Positions 26,679 to 34,585 of a stretch of DNA of 64,000 nt are shown in pieces. The stretch is taken from the NCBI RefSeq assembly GCF_900187125.1, contig NZ_LT906468.1, positions 4,154,001-4,218,000 on the forward strand. The letters are read 5' to 3'. The stretch comes from Sphingobacterium mizutaii (lineage in GTDB: Bacteria > Bacteroidota > Bacteroidia > Sphingobacteriales > Sphingobacteriaceae). Position 1 is the stretch's first letter; each line of letters opens with the position of its first letter. The notes below the pieces were generated by a model. That model ran no database searches. It saw only the letters and a program-made list of their open reading frames with translations, and was not told the origin of the DNA. Position numbers and translations under genes: made by a program.

Positions 26679-27682
26679 TAGTTCCAGTTTACAGCGTTCT
26701 TCCGCATCAGGTAGATAAATAAAGGTGCGCCCAATAACATCGTAAATACTCCAATAGGTATTTCAAAAGGCATTAAGGTTCTGGATAGATCATCAATTAA
26801 CAATAAAAACGAACCCCCAATACTAATATTTGCAAAGACACCAATTTGATTGTTCGGACCAAAGATAATTCTGGTGATATGTGGAACGATCAACCCAAAC
26901 AGACTGATCATACCTACAGCAGAAACTGAAGCTGCAGTAATCATGGTTGCCAAACCAATCATCAAGAGCTTCATTCCTTTGGGATTTACACCCACTGCCA
27001 TCGACTCCTCATCACCCAACGCCAATAGATTCAACCTCCAACGGAATATGATGATCAACAAGATCCCTCCAACAATGGGCAAGAATGAACTATTTAGTTT
27101 GGCCCAAGAAGCAGTATGCAGATTTCCCATGGTCCATTGCACGATAGCTTGCAATTTATAAGGGTCGCTCATATATTGCAGCACCGTTAAAAAGGCCGTA
27201 AAAACACCAGAAATTATCATCCCTGACAAAACCATGGTGATCAATGTCGTTCTGGTCTTTGAATAGGATACCAAATAGGTAATCCCTACCGCCAAAACAC
27301 CAAATAAAAAAGCCGAAAATGTAATGGAAAAGAAGGATACCAACATAGATAGTGCCGCTCCAAATGCTGCCCCAGAGGAAATCCCAAGTGAAAAAGGATC
27401 CACAATAGGGTTCCTAAAAATTGCTTGCAATACCGCTCCGGAGACTGCTAAAGCTGCCCCAACCAAAAAGGTCAATAAGATCCTCGGCAATCTAACTTGC
27501 CATAGAATAGTAGCCATATTCTCATTGACAGCGGCGCTATTTCCAGTGGGTTGAAGTGCCGCAACGATATGATTGTACAGCTCCCCAATACCAAGCATCC
27601 CTGAACTACCCCAAGCCAAAGACAATAGAACAAGAAATACAGGAACTAAAAAAAGTAAGACAATCTTCAACCGCTTGATCAT
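26678..27682 (-). CDS. FecCD-family metal-chelate ABC permease
   Basis: A 334-residue polytopic inner-membrane permease of the FecCD/BtuC class with about ten membrane helices. Family motifs include VRLPRILLTFLVGAALAVSGA near the N-terminus, FRNPIVDPFSLGISSGAA, and the ATPase-contact loop region GMISLFGLIVPHITR. It overlaps the ATPase gene at a TAATG junction and follows the second ureE-like gene by 34 bp. No periplasmic binding protein or TonB-dependent receptor gene is present in the run. Placement with urease and HypAB suggests nickel uptake. Confidence 0.93.
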   Translation of the reverse strand: MIKRLKIVLLFLVPVFLVLLSLAWGSSGMLGIGELYNHIVAALQPTGNSAAVNENMATILWQVRLPRILLTFLVGAALAVSGAVLQAIFRNPIVDPFSLGISSGAAFGAALSMLVSFFSITFSAFLFGVLAVGITYLVSYSKTRTTLITMVLSGMIISGVFTAFLTVLQYMSDPYKLQAIVQWTMGNLHTASWAKLNSSFLPIVGGILLIIIFRWRLNLLALGDEESMAVGVNPKGMKLLMIGLATMITAASVSAVGMISLFGLIVPHITRIIFGPNNQIGVFANISIGGSFLLLIDDLSRTLMPFEIPIGVFTMLLGAPLFIYLMRKNAVNWN

Positions 27683-27716
27683 TCCATTTTATATTTGCAA
27701 AAGCTTCAAATCAACC

Positions 27717-28166
27717 TTAAATAAAGTTCCCGAAGGCCTTCAATGCTGTATTTGGCAATAATTTCATTTCCTCTAAAACCACCTGATCTTCATATTTCTC
27801 CTTCAATGCCTGAAATAATCTTGCATCATAAGAGACAGCGATTCTTTGATCTGAAACTTGAAAGATTGGAAGATGTCGATTTCCAACATCATAGCAGAAC
27901 TTTCCAATCGTATGGATAGAGTCCGAAGTCAAAAGGATACAAAGACACTCTTTAATGCGTATGCGAATGCTGACACCCTCATCTTGATAGATAACCTGTC
28001 CATCCTGCAAGGTCAGCTTTTCAGTCCATTGAATTTTTACAGGAACACCTAAAACCGTCTTCCTCTTCAAATAAGTTCTATTGACCTCGTACCATTCTAA
28101 TTCCAGAAAATCAACCTCATTCTGCTGGACAACTAAATCCTGAGGTAATTTTTCAATGAAGATCAT
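27717..28166 (-). CDS. Second UreE-like urease accessory protein
   Basis: A 149-residue UreE-family protein, a nickel metallochaperone for urease. The metal-site loop CYDVGNRHLPIF is conserved and aligns with CFEIGNKHIPIF in the ureE gene 3.3 kb upstream; the His of GNRH is the dimer-interface nickel ligand in known UreE. It lacks a His-rich tail. The two copies are clearly homologous but divergent. The ATG shares one base with the hypB stop (TAATG), so it is translationally coupled to hypB. Pairing with HypB rather than UreG suggests a specialised delivery step. Confidence 0.85.
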   Translation of the reverse strand: MIFIEKLPQDLVVQQNEVDFLELEWYEVNRTYLKRKTVLGVPVKIQWTEKLTLQDGQVIYQDEGVSIRIRIKECLCILLTSDSIHTIGKFCYDVGNRHLPIFQVSDQRIAVSYDARLFQALKEKYEDQVVLEEMKLLPNTALKAFGNFI

Positions 28167-28879
28167 TAGACAACCTGCACGATAGCTTTCTTTTCAGAAA
28201 CTTTATTCTTTAACCAATCACACCACTCATCCAACCCTTCGCCCTTCAAACTGCTGATGGATATCACTTCCAGATTAGGATTGACCTCCCTAGCATCCTT
28301 GGTTGCGGCTTCCACTGAAAAAGGCACATAGGGCAATAAATCAGCCTTGGATACCAACATCAATTCACTGGTCAAAAACATCCTTGGGTATTTCTTTGGC
28401 TTATCATCTCCTTCTGTTGCTGCCAATACCGTAACCCTATAATCTTCTCCCAAGTCAAATGCGGCAGGACAAACCAAATTTCCAACGTTTTCAATAAACA
28501 AAAGGTCTACATCGGTTAAATCGATATGGTCTAATGCCTGCAATATCATCTGTGCTTCGATATGGCACATCCCTCCTGTTACGATCTGAAGGGCATTGAT
28601 GCCTACTTCACGCATACGAACCGCATCCCGCTCCGTTTCTGGATCACCAACCAACACCGCAATATTTAATTCTTTGCCCAATCGCTTGCCTGTCTCTTGC
28701 ATCAAGGTAGTCTTTCCACTTCCGGGTGAAGAACAAACATTGATAACACATATATTGGGAATCCTATCACGAATGGCTTTGGCAACAAAATCATTCGCCT
28801 TCAATAAATTCAAAGAGGTATTATCACATTGTACAGAGCCTACTGGCATCTGATTACTTTTTGCTGTACGATTACTCAT
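28166..28879 (-). CDS. hypB: Nickel incorporation GTPase HypB
   Basis: A 237-residue SIMIBI-class GTPase that delivers nickel to NiFe hydrogenase and, in bacteria such as Helicobacter, to urease. The P-loop is SPGSGKTTL (51-59), preceded by ICVINVCS. Later conserved stretches are VLVGDPETERDAVRMRE, VTGGMCHIEAQM (the metal-binding Cys-His pair), LLFIENVGNLVCPA and LVSKADLLPYV. There is no His-rich or CXXCGC N-terminal metal store, so it is the minimal form. It overlaps hypA by 8 bp. No hydrogenase gene is in the window, and the urease context explains its presence. Confidence 0.95.
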   Translation of the reverse strand: MSNRTAKSNQMPVGSVQCDNTSLNLLKANDFVAKAIRDRIPNICVINVCSSPGSGKTTLMQETGKRLGKELNIAVLVGDPETERDAVRMREVGINALQIVTGGMCHIEAQMILQALDHIDLTDVDLLFIENVGNLVCPAAFDLGEDYRVTVLAATEGDDKPKKYPRMFLTSELMLVSKADLLPYVPFSVEAATKDAREVNPNLEVISISSLKGEGLDEWCDWLKNKVSEKKAIVQVV

Positions 28880-29225
28880 GTTCTTTCTTTTTAAATGTCA
28901 CTTTACTAATTTTCAACTCCTCACCTTGCACTATTTTATCCGAGCCTTTTCCACATTCACAAACAAAGCGGTGGAACTTTACCTCAAATTCCTTACTGCA
29001 ATCTTTACAGTAAGCTATGATTGGTAAAATTTCAACATCCAGTTCAACCTCGGCATATTCAGGAAACTCCTCTTTGTAGGCCTCGAAGGCATTATGGATC
29101 AGCACCGGCTGAATGTTACTTAATAAACCAGCTTGTATTTCTACCCCAACGATATCCCTGAATGTTTCTGGATATGCCTCTTCTAAGGTTTGGAAAATAT
29201 CTTTGACAATCGATAGTTCGTGCAT
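28872..29225 (-). CDS. hypA: Nickel metallochaperone HypA
   Basis: A 117-residue HypA/HybF protein. The N-terminal MHELSIV carries the nickel-binding Met-His-Glu start of the family. A zinc-ribbon domain with CKDC and CECG follows (about residues 73-95). The second pair is Cys-X-Cys rather than the usual Cys-X2-Cys. HypA hands nickel to HypB and, in Helicobacter, to the UreE2-UreG2 complex. It starts one base after the ureD stop and overlaps hypB by 8 bp. Confidence 0.93.
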   Translation of the reverse strand: MHELSIVKDIFQTLEEAYPETFRDIVGVEIQAGLLSNIQPVLIHNAFEAYKEEFPEYAEVELDVEILPIIAYCKDCSKEFEVKFHRFVCECGKGSDKIVQGEELKISKVTFKKKEHE

Positions 29226-29226
29226 A

Positions 29227-30156
29227 CTATTCCGCTATTACTTCTAGTTTCTTAATGCTTTTCCCTTTTTTGACAGCTTTCTTAACGCCATTCTTTTTAA
29301 CTGCTTCTTTTAAAGTTGCATCTTGGATAAGCTTTTCTTCTACGGCTTCTACTTGAGGATATAGCTCTTCAATTTTATGCTTTGAAAACTCCCAACATAA
29401 CTGCCCTAGCATCAACAGAAAATCATATAATAACTCCCCATTATTTCCCAATGCCCTAAAGATGACCACATCATCCGCCGCTTGGGTAAATCCGTAGGAA
29501 ATGTCTTCATAATCCTGCTGCAAGATCTCATCCAGCTCAATTTTCAGGTCCGTGGCAAAGGAGCTTGAAAACAATAAGGTCGCTTGATGGGTATATCCCT
29601 CAAAAAACAACATCTTTTGAATAGGTTGCCTGCTTGGACTTAGAAACTGATTATCAATAAAAATGAGTTTATTATCCTTATAGATCTTCGTTAAGGAATG
29701 AAGTTGTGTAAATACAAAGGATTCCTTCATATGAACCCTTCCTGAACAGATTATATCTCCCCAAATCAACACCGATTCCTTATCCATATGGATTTCATTC
29801 TTGGCAAGAAATATCGATTCTTTAAAAGGAGTTATAGGGTGTGGGATATAATGAAACAATGCCTTTTTATCCAATTGGATCTGCGTTTCCTGGACCGCTC
29901 CTATTTTCATAGGATGGACTTTATTAAAGGATTGGGTAAACAATTTAAGTTCCGCTTCCTCTTTCACATGAACATCTATGGTCAATTTATCCTCATCCAT
30001 GACACCGGGAGATGCACTCATAATGATCATTTCCAAATGTTCATGGAAGGTAGGCGAACCATAATAAGTCAACTTATAGGGAGCACTGTGGTAACTCTCC
30101 TTTAAAACAGTTTTCTGGTTCTCTTTCTCCGCATTTATCTTAATTGCACTATCCAT
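29227..30156 (-). CDS. ureD: Urease accessory protein UreD (UreH)
   Basis: A 309-residue scaffold protein that binds apo-urease and recruits UreF and UreG for nickel insertion. Family features are YHSAPYKLTYYGSPTF near the start, ALFHYIPHPITPFKES, GDIICSGRVHMKE and the LSPSRQP turn. The C-terminal 40 residues are Lys-rich (KKNGVKKAVKKGKSIKK), an unusual basic tail. It lies 11 bp after ureG and one base before hypA. Confidence 0.93.
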   Translation of the reverse strand: MDSAIKINAEKENQKTVLKESYHSAPYKLTYYGSPTFHEHLEMIIMSASPGVMDEDKLTIDVHVKEEAELKLFTQSFNKVHPMKIGAVQETQIQLDKKALFHYIPHPITPFKESIFLAKNEIHMDKESVLIWGDIICSGRVHMKESFVFTQLHSLTKIYKDNKLIFIDNQFLSPSRQPIQKMLFFEGYTHQATLLFSSSFATDLKIELDEILQQDYEDISYGFTQAADDVVIFRALGNNGELLYDFLLMLGQLCWEFSKHKIEELYPQVEAVEEKLIQDATLKEAVKKNGVKKAVKKGKSIKKLEVIAE

Positions 30157-30167
30157 AAAAACCGTAT

Positions 30168-30782
30168 TTAATTCTCTAAAAGAGCATATTTCTTAATCCA
30201 ATTCTTTACATCTTCCAAACCGTCCAAAGTCATCATATTGGTAAAAATAAACGGCCTATCGCCACGCATCTTTAATGTATCCTTTCTCATAACTTCCAGA
30301 TCGGCATTGACATAAGGAGCCAAATCAATTTTATTGATCAACAACAGATCTGACCTCGTAATTCCAGGTCCACCTTTTCTAGGCATTTTCTCGCCTTCTG
30401 CCACATCCAATACAAAAATGGTGACATCCGCCAGATCAGGGCTGAAGGTAGCCGTTAGATTATCTCCACCACTTTCCACAAATATGATCTCAGCATCAGG
30501 AAATCGGGAGGCTAGATCCTCCACAGCTTCAATATTCATTGAAGCGTCCTCACGGATTGCTGTATGAGGACATCCCCCCGTTTCCACTCCCATGATGCGT
30601 TCAGCCGGTAAGGCTGAATTCTGTTGAAGATACATGGCATCTTCTTTTGTATAGATGTCATTGGTCACAACACAGATGCTGTAATCCTCAGACATTGACC
30701 TTGTCAATCTTTCAATCAATGCGGTTTTTCCAGAGCCAACAGGCCCTGCTACACCTATTTTTACGTAATTTCTTGCTGGCAT
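30168..30782 (-). CDS. ureG: Urease accessory GTPase UreG
   Basis: A 204-residue SIMIBI GTPase whose GTP hydrolysis drives nickel transfer into urease. The P-loop is GPVGSGKTAL (13-22). Family-defining stretches are VVTNDIYTKEDAMYL, RIMGVETGGCPHTAIREDAS (the Cys-Pro-His nickel site), FVESGGDNL and LLINKIDLAPYV. Full length. It is 11 bp downstream of ureF and 11 bp upstream of ureD. Confidence 0.98.
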   Translation of the reverse strand: MPARNYVKIGVAGPVGSGKTALIERLTRSMSEDYSICVVTNDIYTKEDAMYLQQNSALPAERIMGVETGGCPHTAIREDASMNIEAVEDLASRFPDAEIIFVESGGDNLTATFSPDLADVTIFVLDVAEGEKMPRKGGPGITRSDLLLINKIDLAPYVNADLEVMRKDTLKMRGDRPFIFTNMMTLDGLEDVKNWIKKYALLEN

Positions 30783-30793
30783 ATTTTTTTTAT

Positions 30794-31480
30794 TTATGAA
30801 ATGTAGATCCGGGTATATAATTTCTCATGTTGCATGCAACGTATATCCTGAGCTACACAACAATTCCCGACCAGATTTTCCTCTAGGTCAGCTTGCTTTT
30901 CAACCAATTCATTGATGAGTGGTTGAAGTTTAAATAAGATCTGTTGAGCATCCATTTGACTTATAGGCACAAGCTTGGCACAGTTCGTTACTATACCATT
31001 TAAGGAATTATAATAGAATGCACTCAATGCATCTTTATAATCAATCTTTTGTGCATGTGCATACATCGCAAACGCCATGGCATAATGCCCATGGTATTCA
31101 TTTGCTTGGATCCCTTTCAAATAACTGCTGCATCGAGCCACAGGTTGTAGCTTTTCAGTTAGCTTCAGAAACCTAATCCCAAGTTTCTTGCTCGCATCCC
31201 TGATTTCAAATGGTGCCTTGTACGCTGTAATCAATGCATCTAATTCTGCGATTCTTTTCTTGGTAGCCCTAGATTCACATATCTCCCATGTCTTATGGAA
31301 GAAAGCGGCATCATTATAGTAAAAGCTGTACTCTAGCATGGAACTTGCGTATTCACGGGCGGTCTTGCTATCCTTGACGATTCCCTTAAAAATATAAGTT
31401 TCCAAACCATAGGAATGCGTAAATCCTCCGATCGGAAAAACCGAATCGTTAATTTGCATAAGGGTCAACAGTGGATTCAT
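30794..31480 (-). CDS. ureF: Urease accessory protein UreF
   Basis: A 228-residue all-helical protein that bridges UreD and UreG in the urease activation complex. The N-terminal QINDSVFPIGGFTHSYGLET is the standard UreF start. Other matches are GIQANEYHGHYAMAFAMYAHA and FYYNSLNGIVTNCAKLVPI. The C-terminus, important for UreG contact, is present. It starts one base after the ureE stop. Confidence 0.97.
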   Translation of the reverse strand: MNPLLTLMQINDSVFPIGGFTHSYGLETYIFKGIVKDSKTAREYASSMLEYSFYYNDAAFFHKTWEICESRATKKRIAELDALITAYKAPFEIRDASKKLGIRFLKLTEKLQPVARCSSYLKGIQANEYHGHYAMAFAMYAHAQKIDYKDALSAFYYNSLNGIVTNCAKLVPISQMDAQQILFKLQPLINELVEKQADLEENLVGNCCVAQDIRCMQHEKLYTRIYIS

Positions 31481-31481
31481 C

Positions 31482-31976
31482 TTAATCTTCCTTTACTAAA
31501 ACTATTTTATTCTTAAAATTTGTTACTTGGTGCATCTTCAAAACATCTGTTTTTTCAATGACACGTTCTTCAACCATGGGCTGGAAACCCGCCCTCTTTA
31601 ACTGATCAAACAGAGGCTTTTCATAAGCAGTTATTATCTCATTTCTATCATTGATAAAAATTGGAATATGCTTATTCCCGATTTCAAAACAGGCTATCGC
31701 CATTTCCTTGATCGATTGCGGCTCAAATACAATACAAGAGCAAGGCAATACCCGTACAACTATGCAAATTCCTTCCGCATCATATAGCACATCTCCATCT
31801 TCAAGTGCCACGGAATCCAGGTTCCTGAAGCCTAGTTCCTTCCCTGCAGTACTATATGCGCGGATAATCCTTTTTGTTGTATCAAACCATTCCAACTCTA
31901 AATATTCTATAGGATTTTGGAATGTTCCAGGGCTTGAATGGTGGATGTTGCCTTTTATTGCTCTTGATACCAGCAT
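31482..31976 (-). CDS. ureE: Urease accessory protein UreE
   Basis: A 164-residue nickel chaperone for urease. An N-terminal peptide-binding domain (YLELEWFDTTKRIIRAYSTA) precedes the metal-binding domain with CFEIGNKHIPIFI, in which His lies at the dimer nickel site. There is no His-rich C-terminal tail, only a short Lys-rich one, so nickel storage capacity should be low. It lies 6 bp after ureC. A second homologue sits further down the same run. Confidence 0.96.
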   Translation of the reverse strand: MLVSRAIKGNIHHSSPGTFQNPIEYLELEWFDTTKRIIRAYSTAGKELGFRNLDSVALEDGDVLYDAEGICIVVRVLPCSCIVFEPQSIKEMAIACFEIGNKHIPIFINDRNEIITAYEKPLFDQLKRAGFQPMVEERVIEKTDVLKMHQVTNFKNKIVLVKED

Positions 31977-31982
31977 GATTAC

Positions 31983-33836
31983 TTAAAACAAGAAATATCT
32001 TTGTGCCATTGGAATTTCACTAACCGGTTCACAGGTCGCTAAAACTCCATCAACAGTAACTTCATACGTATCTGGATTAACCACAATATTTGGAGTTGCA
32101 CTATTATGGACCATATCTTTTTTCATAACAGTCCTACAATTTTTCACTGGCAAGTTCTTTCTGCTCAACTTCAACTTCTCCATATTTCCATTGTCAATAG
32201 AAATTTTGGAAACGAAATTATAGCATACAGAAGGCAATGCACGTCCGTAACTACCAAACATTGGTCTATACATGACCGGCTGTGGAGTAGGGATGGAACC
32301 ATTGGCATCTCCCATTTTCGAACTTAAGATCATTCCTCCTTTGATGATCAATTCAGGCTTCACGCCAAACATGCTCGTTTTCCACAATACTAGATCGGCA
32401 TATTTACCTTTCTCAATCGAACCGATATATTCATCTATACCATGTGCTTTCGCTGGGTTAATGGTGTATTTGGCGATATAACGTTTCACCCGGAAATTAT
32501 CATTGTCCTTGCCTTTATCTTCTGCCAAGGGGCCACGCTGAACCTTCATCTTATGGGCTGTTTGGAAAGTTCTTGAAATCACTTCCCCAACTCGTCCCAT
32601 AGCTTGACTGTCCGAACTCATGATGGAGAATACCCCCATATCTTGGAAGATATCCTCAGCGGCCATCGTTTGGGGACGGATCCGGGAATCGGCAAACGCT
32701 ACGTCTTCCTTAATCTTTTTGTCCAAATGATGCACCGCCATTAGCATATCCAAATGCTCATCTACCGTATTTACCGTAAATGGCTTGGTCGGATTGGTGG
32801 ATGCCGGAAGGATATTGGGATACATGGCAATCTTGATAATGTCTGGAGCATGCCCACCGCCGGCCCCTTCGGTATGGAAGGTATGGATTACACGTCCATT
32901 AATGGCAGCAACGGAATCCTCCAAGAAACCTGCTTCATTTAATGTGTCGGTGTGAATGGCAACTTGAACATCATATTTATCGGCTACTTTCAGCGAGGAA
33001 TCAATAGTAGATGGAGTAGCACCCCAGTCCTCATGGATCTTTACGCCCAATGCGCCTGCTTCAATCTGCTCCTCAATTGGCTTCATTGTGGAAACATTTC
33101 CTTTTCCAAAGAATCCAACATTGACAGGGATGTTCTCAAATGCTTCAAACATCTTTTCCAAGTACCATTTCCCTGGTGTAACTGTTGTAGCATTGGTACC
33201 ATCAGCGGGTCCAGTTCCACCTCCAATAAATGTCGTTACACCACTGTACAATGCAGTTTCAACCTGTTGAGGACTGATAAAGTGAATATGCGTATCGATT
33301 CCACCAGCAGTAAGGATCATACCTGCACCACTGTGGACTTCGGTGGATGCACCGATCACCATGCCTTCAGTCACCCCAGCTTGAATATCTGGATTACCCG
33401 CTTTTCCAACTCCCACGATTTTTCCATCCTTAATACCCACATCGCCTTTTACAATTCCCCAATGATCAATGATGATGGCATTGGTAATTACAAAATCCAA
33501 GACTCCTCCATCACGCAAGGCACGTGCAGATTGTCCCATTCCATCACGGATGGTTTTACCGCCACCAAATTTGTTTTCCTCACCATATACATTGAAATCT
33601 TTTTCGATTTCGATGAATAGTTCGGTATCAGCCAACCTAACCTTATCTCCGGTAGTCGGACCAAAAAGCGAGGCATACTTATCCCTAGGGATATGTAGTA
33701 CACCATCTATGTATTTAACCGATGATTTATCGATTCCTAATTTTTCCAATCCAAGTGCATCCAAACGCATTGCTGCAGTACCAGCGGTTGTCAATCCAAC
33801 CACTTTGATCCACTCTCTTCTATTCCATGTTCCCAT
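31983..33836 (-). CDS. ureC: Urease alpha subunit with Tat-like N-terminal extension
   Basis: Catalytic subunit of urease, which hydrolyses urea to ammonia and carbamate at a di-nickel site. It has 617 residues against about 567 in Klebsiella; aligning conserved motifs gives a constant offset of 49. Nickel ligands are His183, His185, carbamylated Lys266 (GALGVKIHEDWGATP), His295 and His321, with catalytic His369. Two oddities: residues 1-49 are an extension starting MGTWNRREWIKVVGLTTAG, like a twin-arginine signal, and position 368, the flap Cys of most ureases (Klebsiella Cys319), is Val in MLMAVHHLD. The start is 18 bp after ureB, and the next Met (residue 23) would still leave an extension. 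Confidence 0.98.
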   Translation of the reverse strand: MGTWNRREWIKVVGLTTAGTAAMRLDALGLEKLGIDKSSVKYIDGVLHIPRDKYASLFGPTTGDKVRLADTELFIEIEKDFNVYGEENKFGGGKTIRDGMGQSARALRDGGVLDFVITNAIIIDHWGIVKGDVGIKDGKIVGVGKAGNPDIQAGVTEGMVIGASTEVHSGAGMILTAGGIDTHIHFISPQQVETALYSGVTTFIGGGTGPADGTNATTVTPGKWYLEKMFEAFENIPVNVGFFGKGNVSTMKPIEEQIEAGALGVKIHEDWGATPSTIDSSLKVADKYDVQVAIHTDTLNEAGFLEDSVAAINGRVIHTFHTEGAGGGHAPDIIKIAMYPNILPASTNPTKPFTVNTVDEHLDMLMAVHHLDKKIKEDVAFADSRIRPQTMAAEDIFQDMGVFSIMSSDSQAMGRVGEVISRTFQTAHKMKVQRGPLAEDKGKDNDNFRVKRYIAKYTINPAKAHGIDEYIGSIEKGKYADLVLWKTSMFGVKPELIIKGGMILSSKMGDANGSIPTPQPVMYRPMFGSYGRALPSVCYNFVSKISIDNGNMEKLKLSRKNLPVKNCRTVMKKDMVHNSATPNIVVNPDTYEVTVDGVLATCEPVSEIPMAQRYFLF

Positions 33837-33853
33837 TATTACGCTGTTTTATG

Positions 33854-34225
33854 TTATTTGGAATTCCTGTATTTTAGTTCTTTAATTTTCGCCATGGCTG
33901 CCGATTTCACCTTGGCATCTGTCACTTTCCCATTGGTCAGACCATTGAATCCATGGACCTCTTTATTGCCACCAATCTCCACTAGAATGACCTTCTTCTC
34001 CTCTCCGGGTTCAAATCGGATTGCAGTACTGGCAGGAATGTTCAATCGCATCCCAAAGGCTTTTTCCCTATCGAAAGATAAAAACTTATTGACTTCAAAA
34101 AAATGATAATGTGACCCAATCTGAATAGGTCGATCGCCTTCATTCTTTACAGAGATATCCACGGTTTTGTGCCCGTCATTGGCAATGATCTCTTCCTTTT
34201 TTAATATGTATTCTCCTGGAACCAT
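33854..34225 (-). CDS. ureB: Urease beta subunit
   Basis: A 123-residue structural subunit of the urease (alpha-beta-gamma)3 assembly. Family motifs are VPGEYILKKEEI at the start, VKNEGDRPIQIGSHYHFFEVN in the middle, and RLNIPASTAIRFEPGEEKKV followed by VHGFNGLTNGKV. It lies between ureA (18 bp) and ureC (17 bp). No fusion to UreA is seen, unlike in Helicobacter. Confidence 0.98.
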   Translation of the reverse strand: MVPGEYILKKEEIIANDGHKTVDISVKNEGDRPIQIGSHYHFFEVNKFLSFDREKAFGMRLNIPASTAIRFEPGEEKKVILVEIGGNKEVHGFNGLTNGKVTDAKVKSAAMAKIKELKYRNSK

Positions 34226-34243
34226 CTTCTTTATTTTTAAAGG

Positions 34244-34549
34244 TTAACGAATTGGATTATTTACGGTAACTAGTTTTGTCCCATCGGGAAAAGTTACCTC
34301 AACCTGAATATCATAGATCATCTCTGGGACACCTTCCATCACTTGGCTTTTTGTCAATAGCTTAGTACCAAACTCCATTAAATCCGCAACAGATTTCTTT
34401 CCTACTCGTGCCTCTTCCACAACTTGTGAACTGATATACGCTATGCTTTCTGGGTAATTTAACTTGACCCCTTTCTGGAGTCTTTTTGCAGCTAGCTCTC
34501 CGGCTAGATACAACATCAACTTTTCAGTCTCTCTCGGTGTTAATCGCAT
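34244..34549 (-). CDS. ureA: Urease gamma subunit
   Basis: A 101-residue smallest urease subunit. It begins MRLTPRETEKLMLYLAGELA and contains LNYPESIAYISSQVVEEARVGK and VPEMIYDIQVEVTFPDGTKLVTVNNPI, all standard. It is 36 bp downstream of the porin gene on the same strand. With no room for a separate promoter, it is probably transcribed from the porin promoter. Confidence 0.98.
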   Translation of the reverse strand: MRLTPRETEKLMLYLAGELAAKRLQKGVKLNYPESIAYISSQVVEEARVGKKSVADLMEFGTKLLTKSQVMEGVPEMIYDIQVEVTFPDGTKLVTVNNPIR

Positions 34550-34585
34550 ATGTTATTTGTATATATTTTTATTTCTTATCCTCAT

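Noticed and set aside
28166..29225. HypA and HypB as evidence for a hydrogenase cluster
   Set aside because: No hydrogenase structural gene or other hyp gene (hypC to hypF) is nearby; they are embedded in the urease run.
32952..33620. 222-codon open frame on the plus strand opposite ureC
   Set aside because: It is fully antisense to the conserved catalytic core of ureC, and its translation is cysteine- and serine-rich without any motif.
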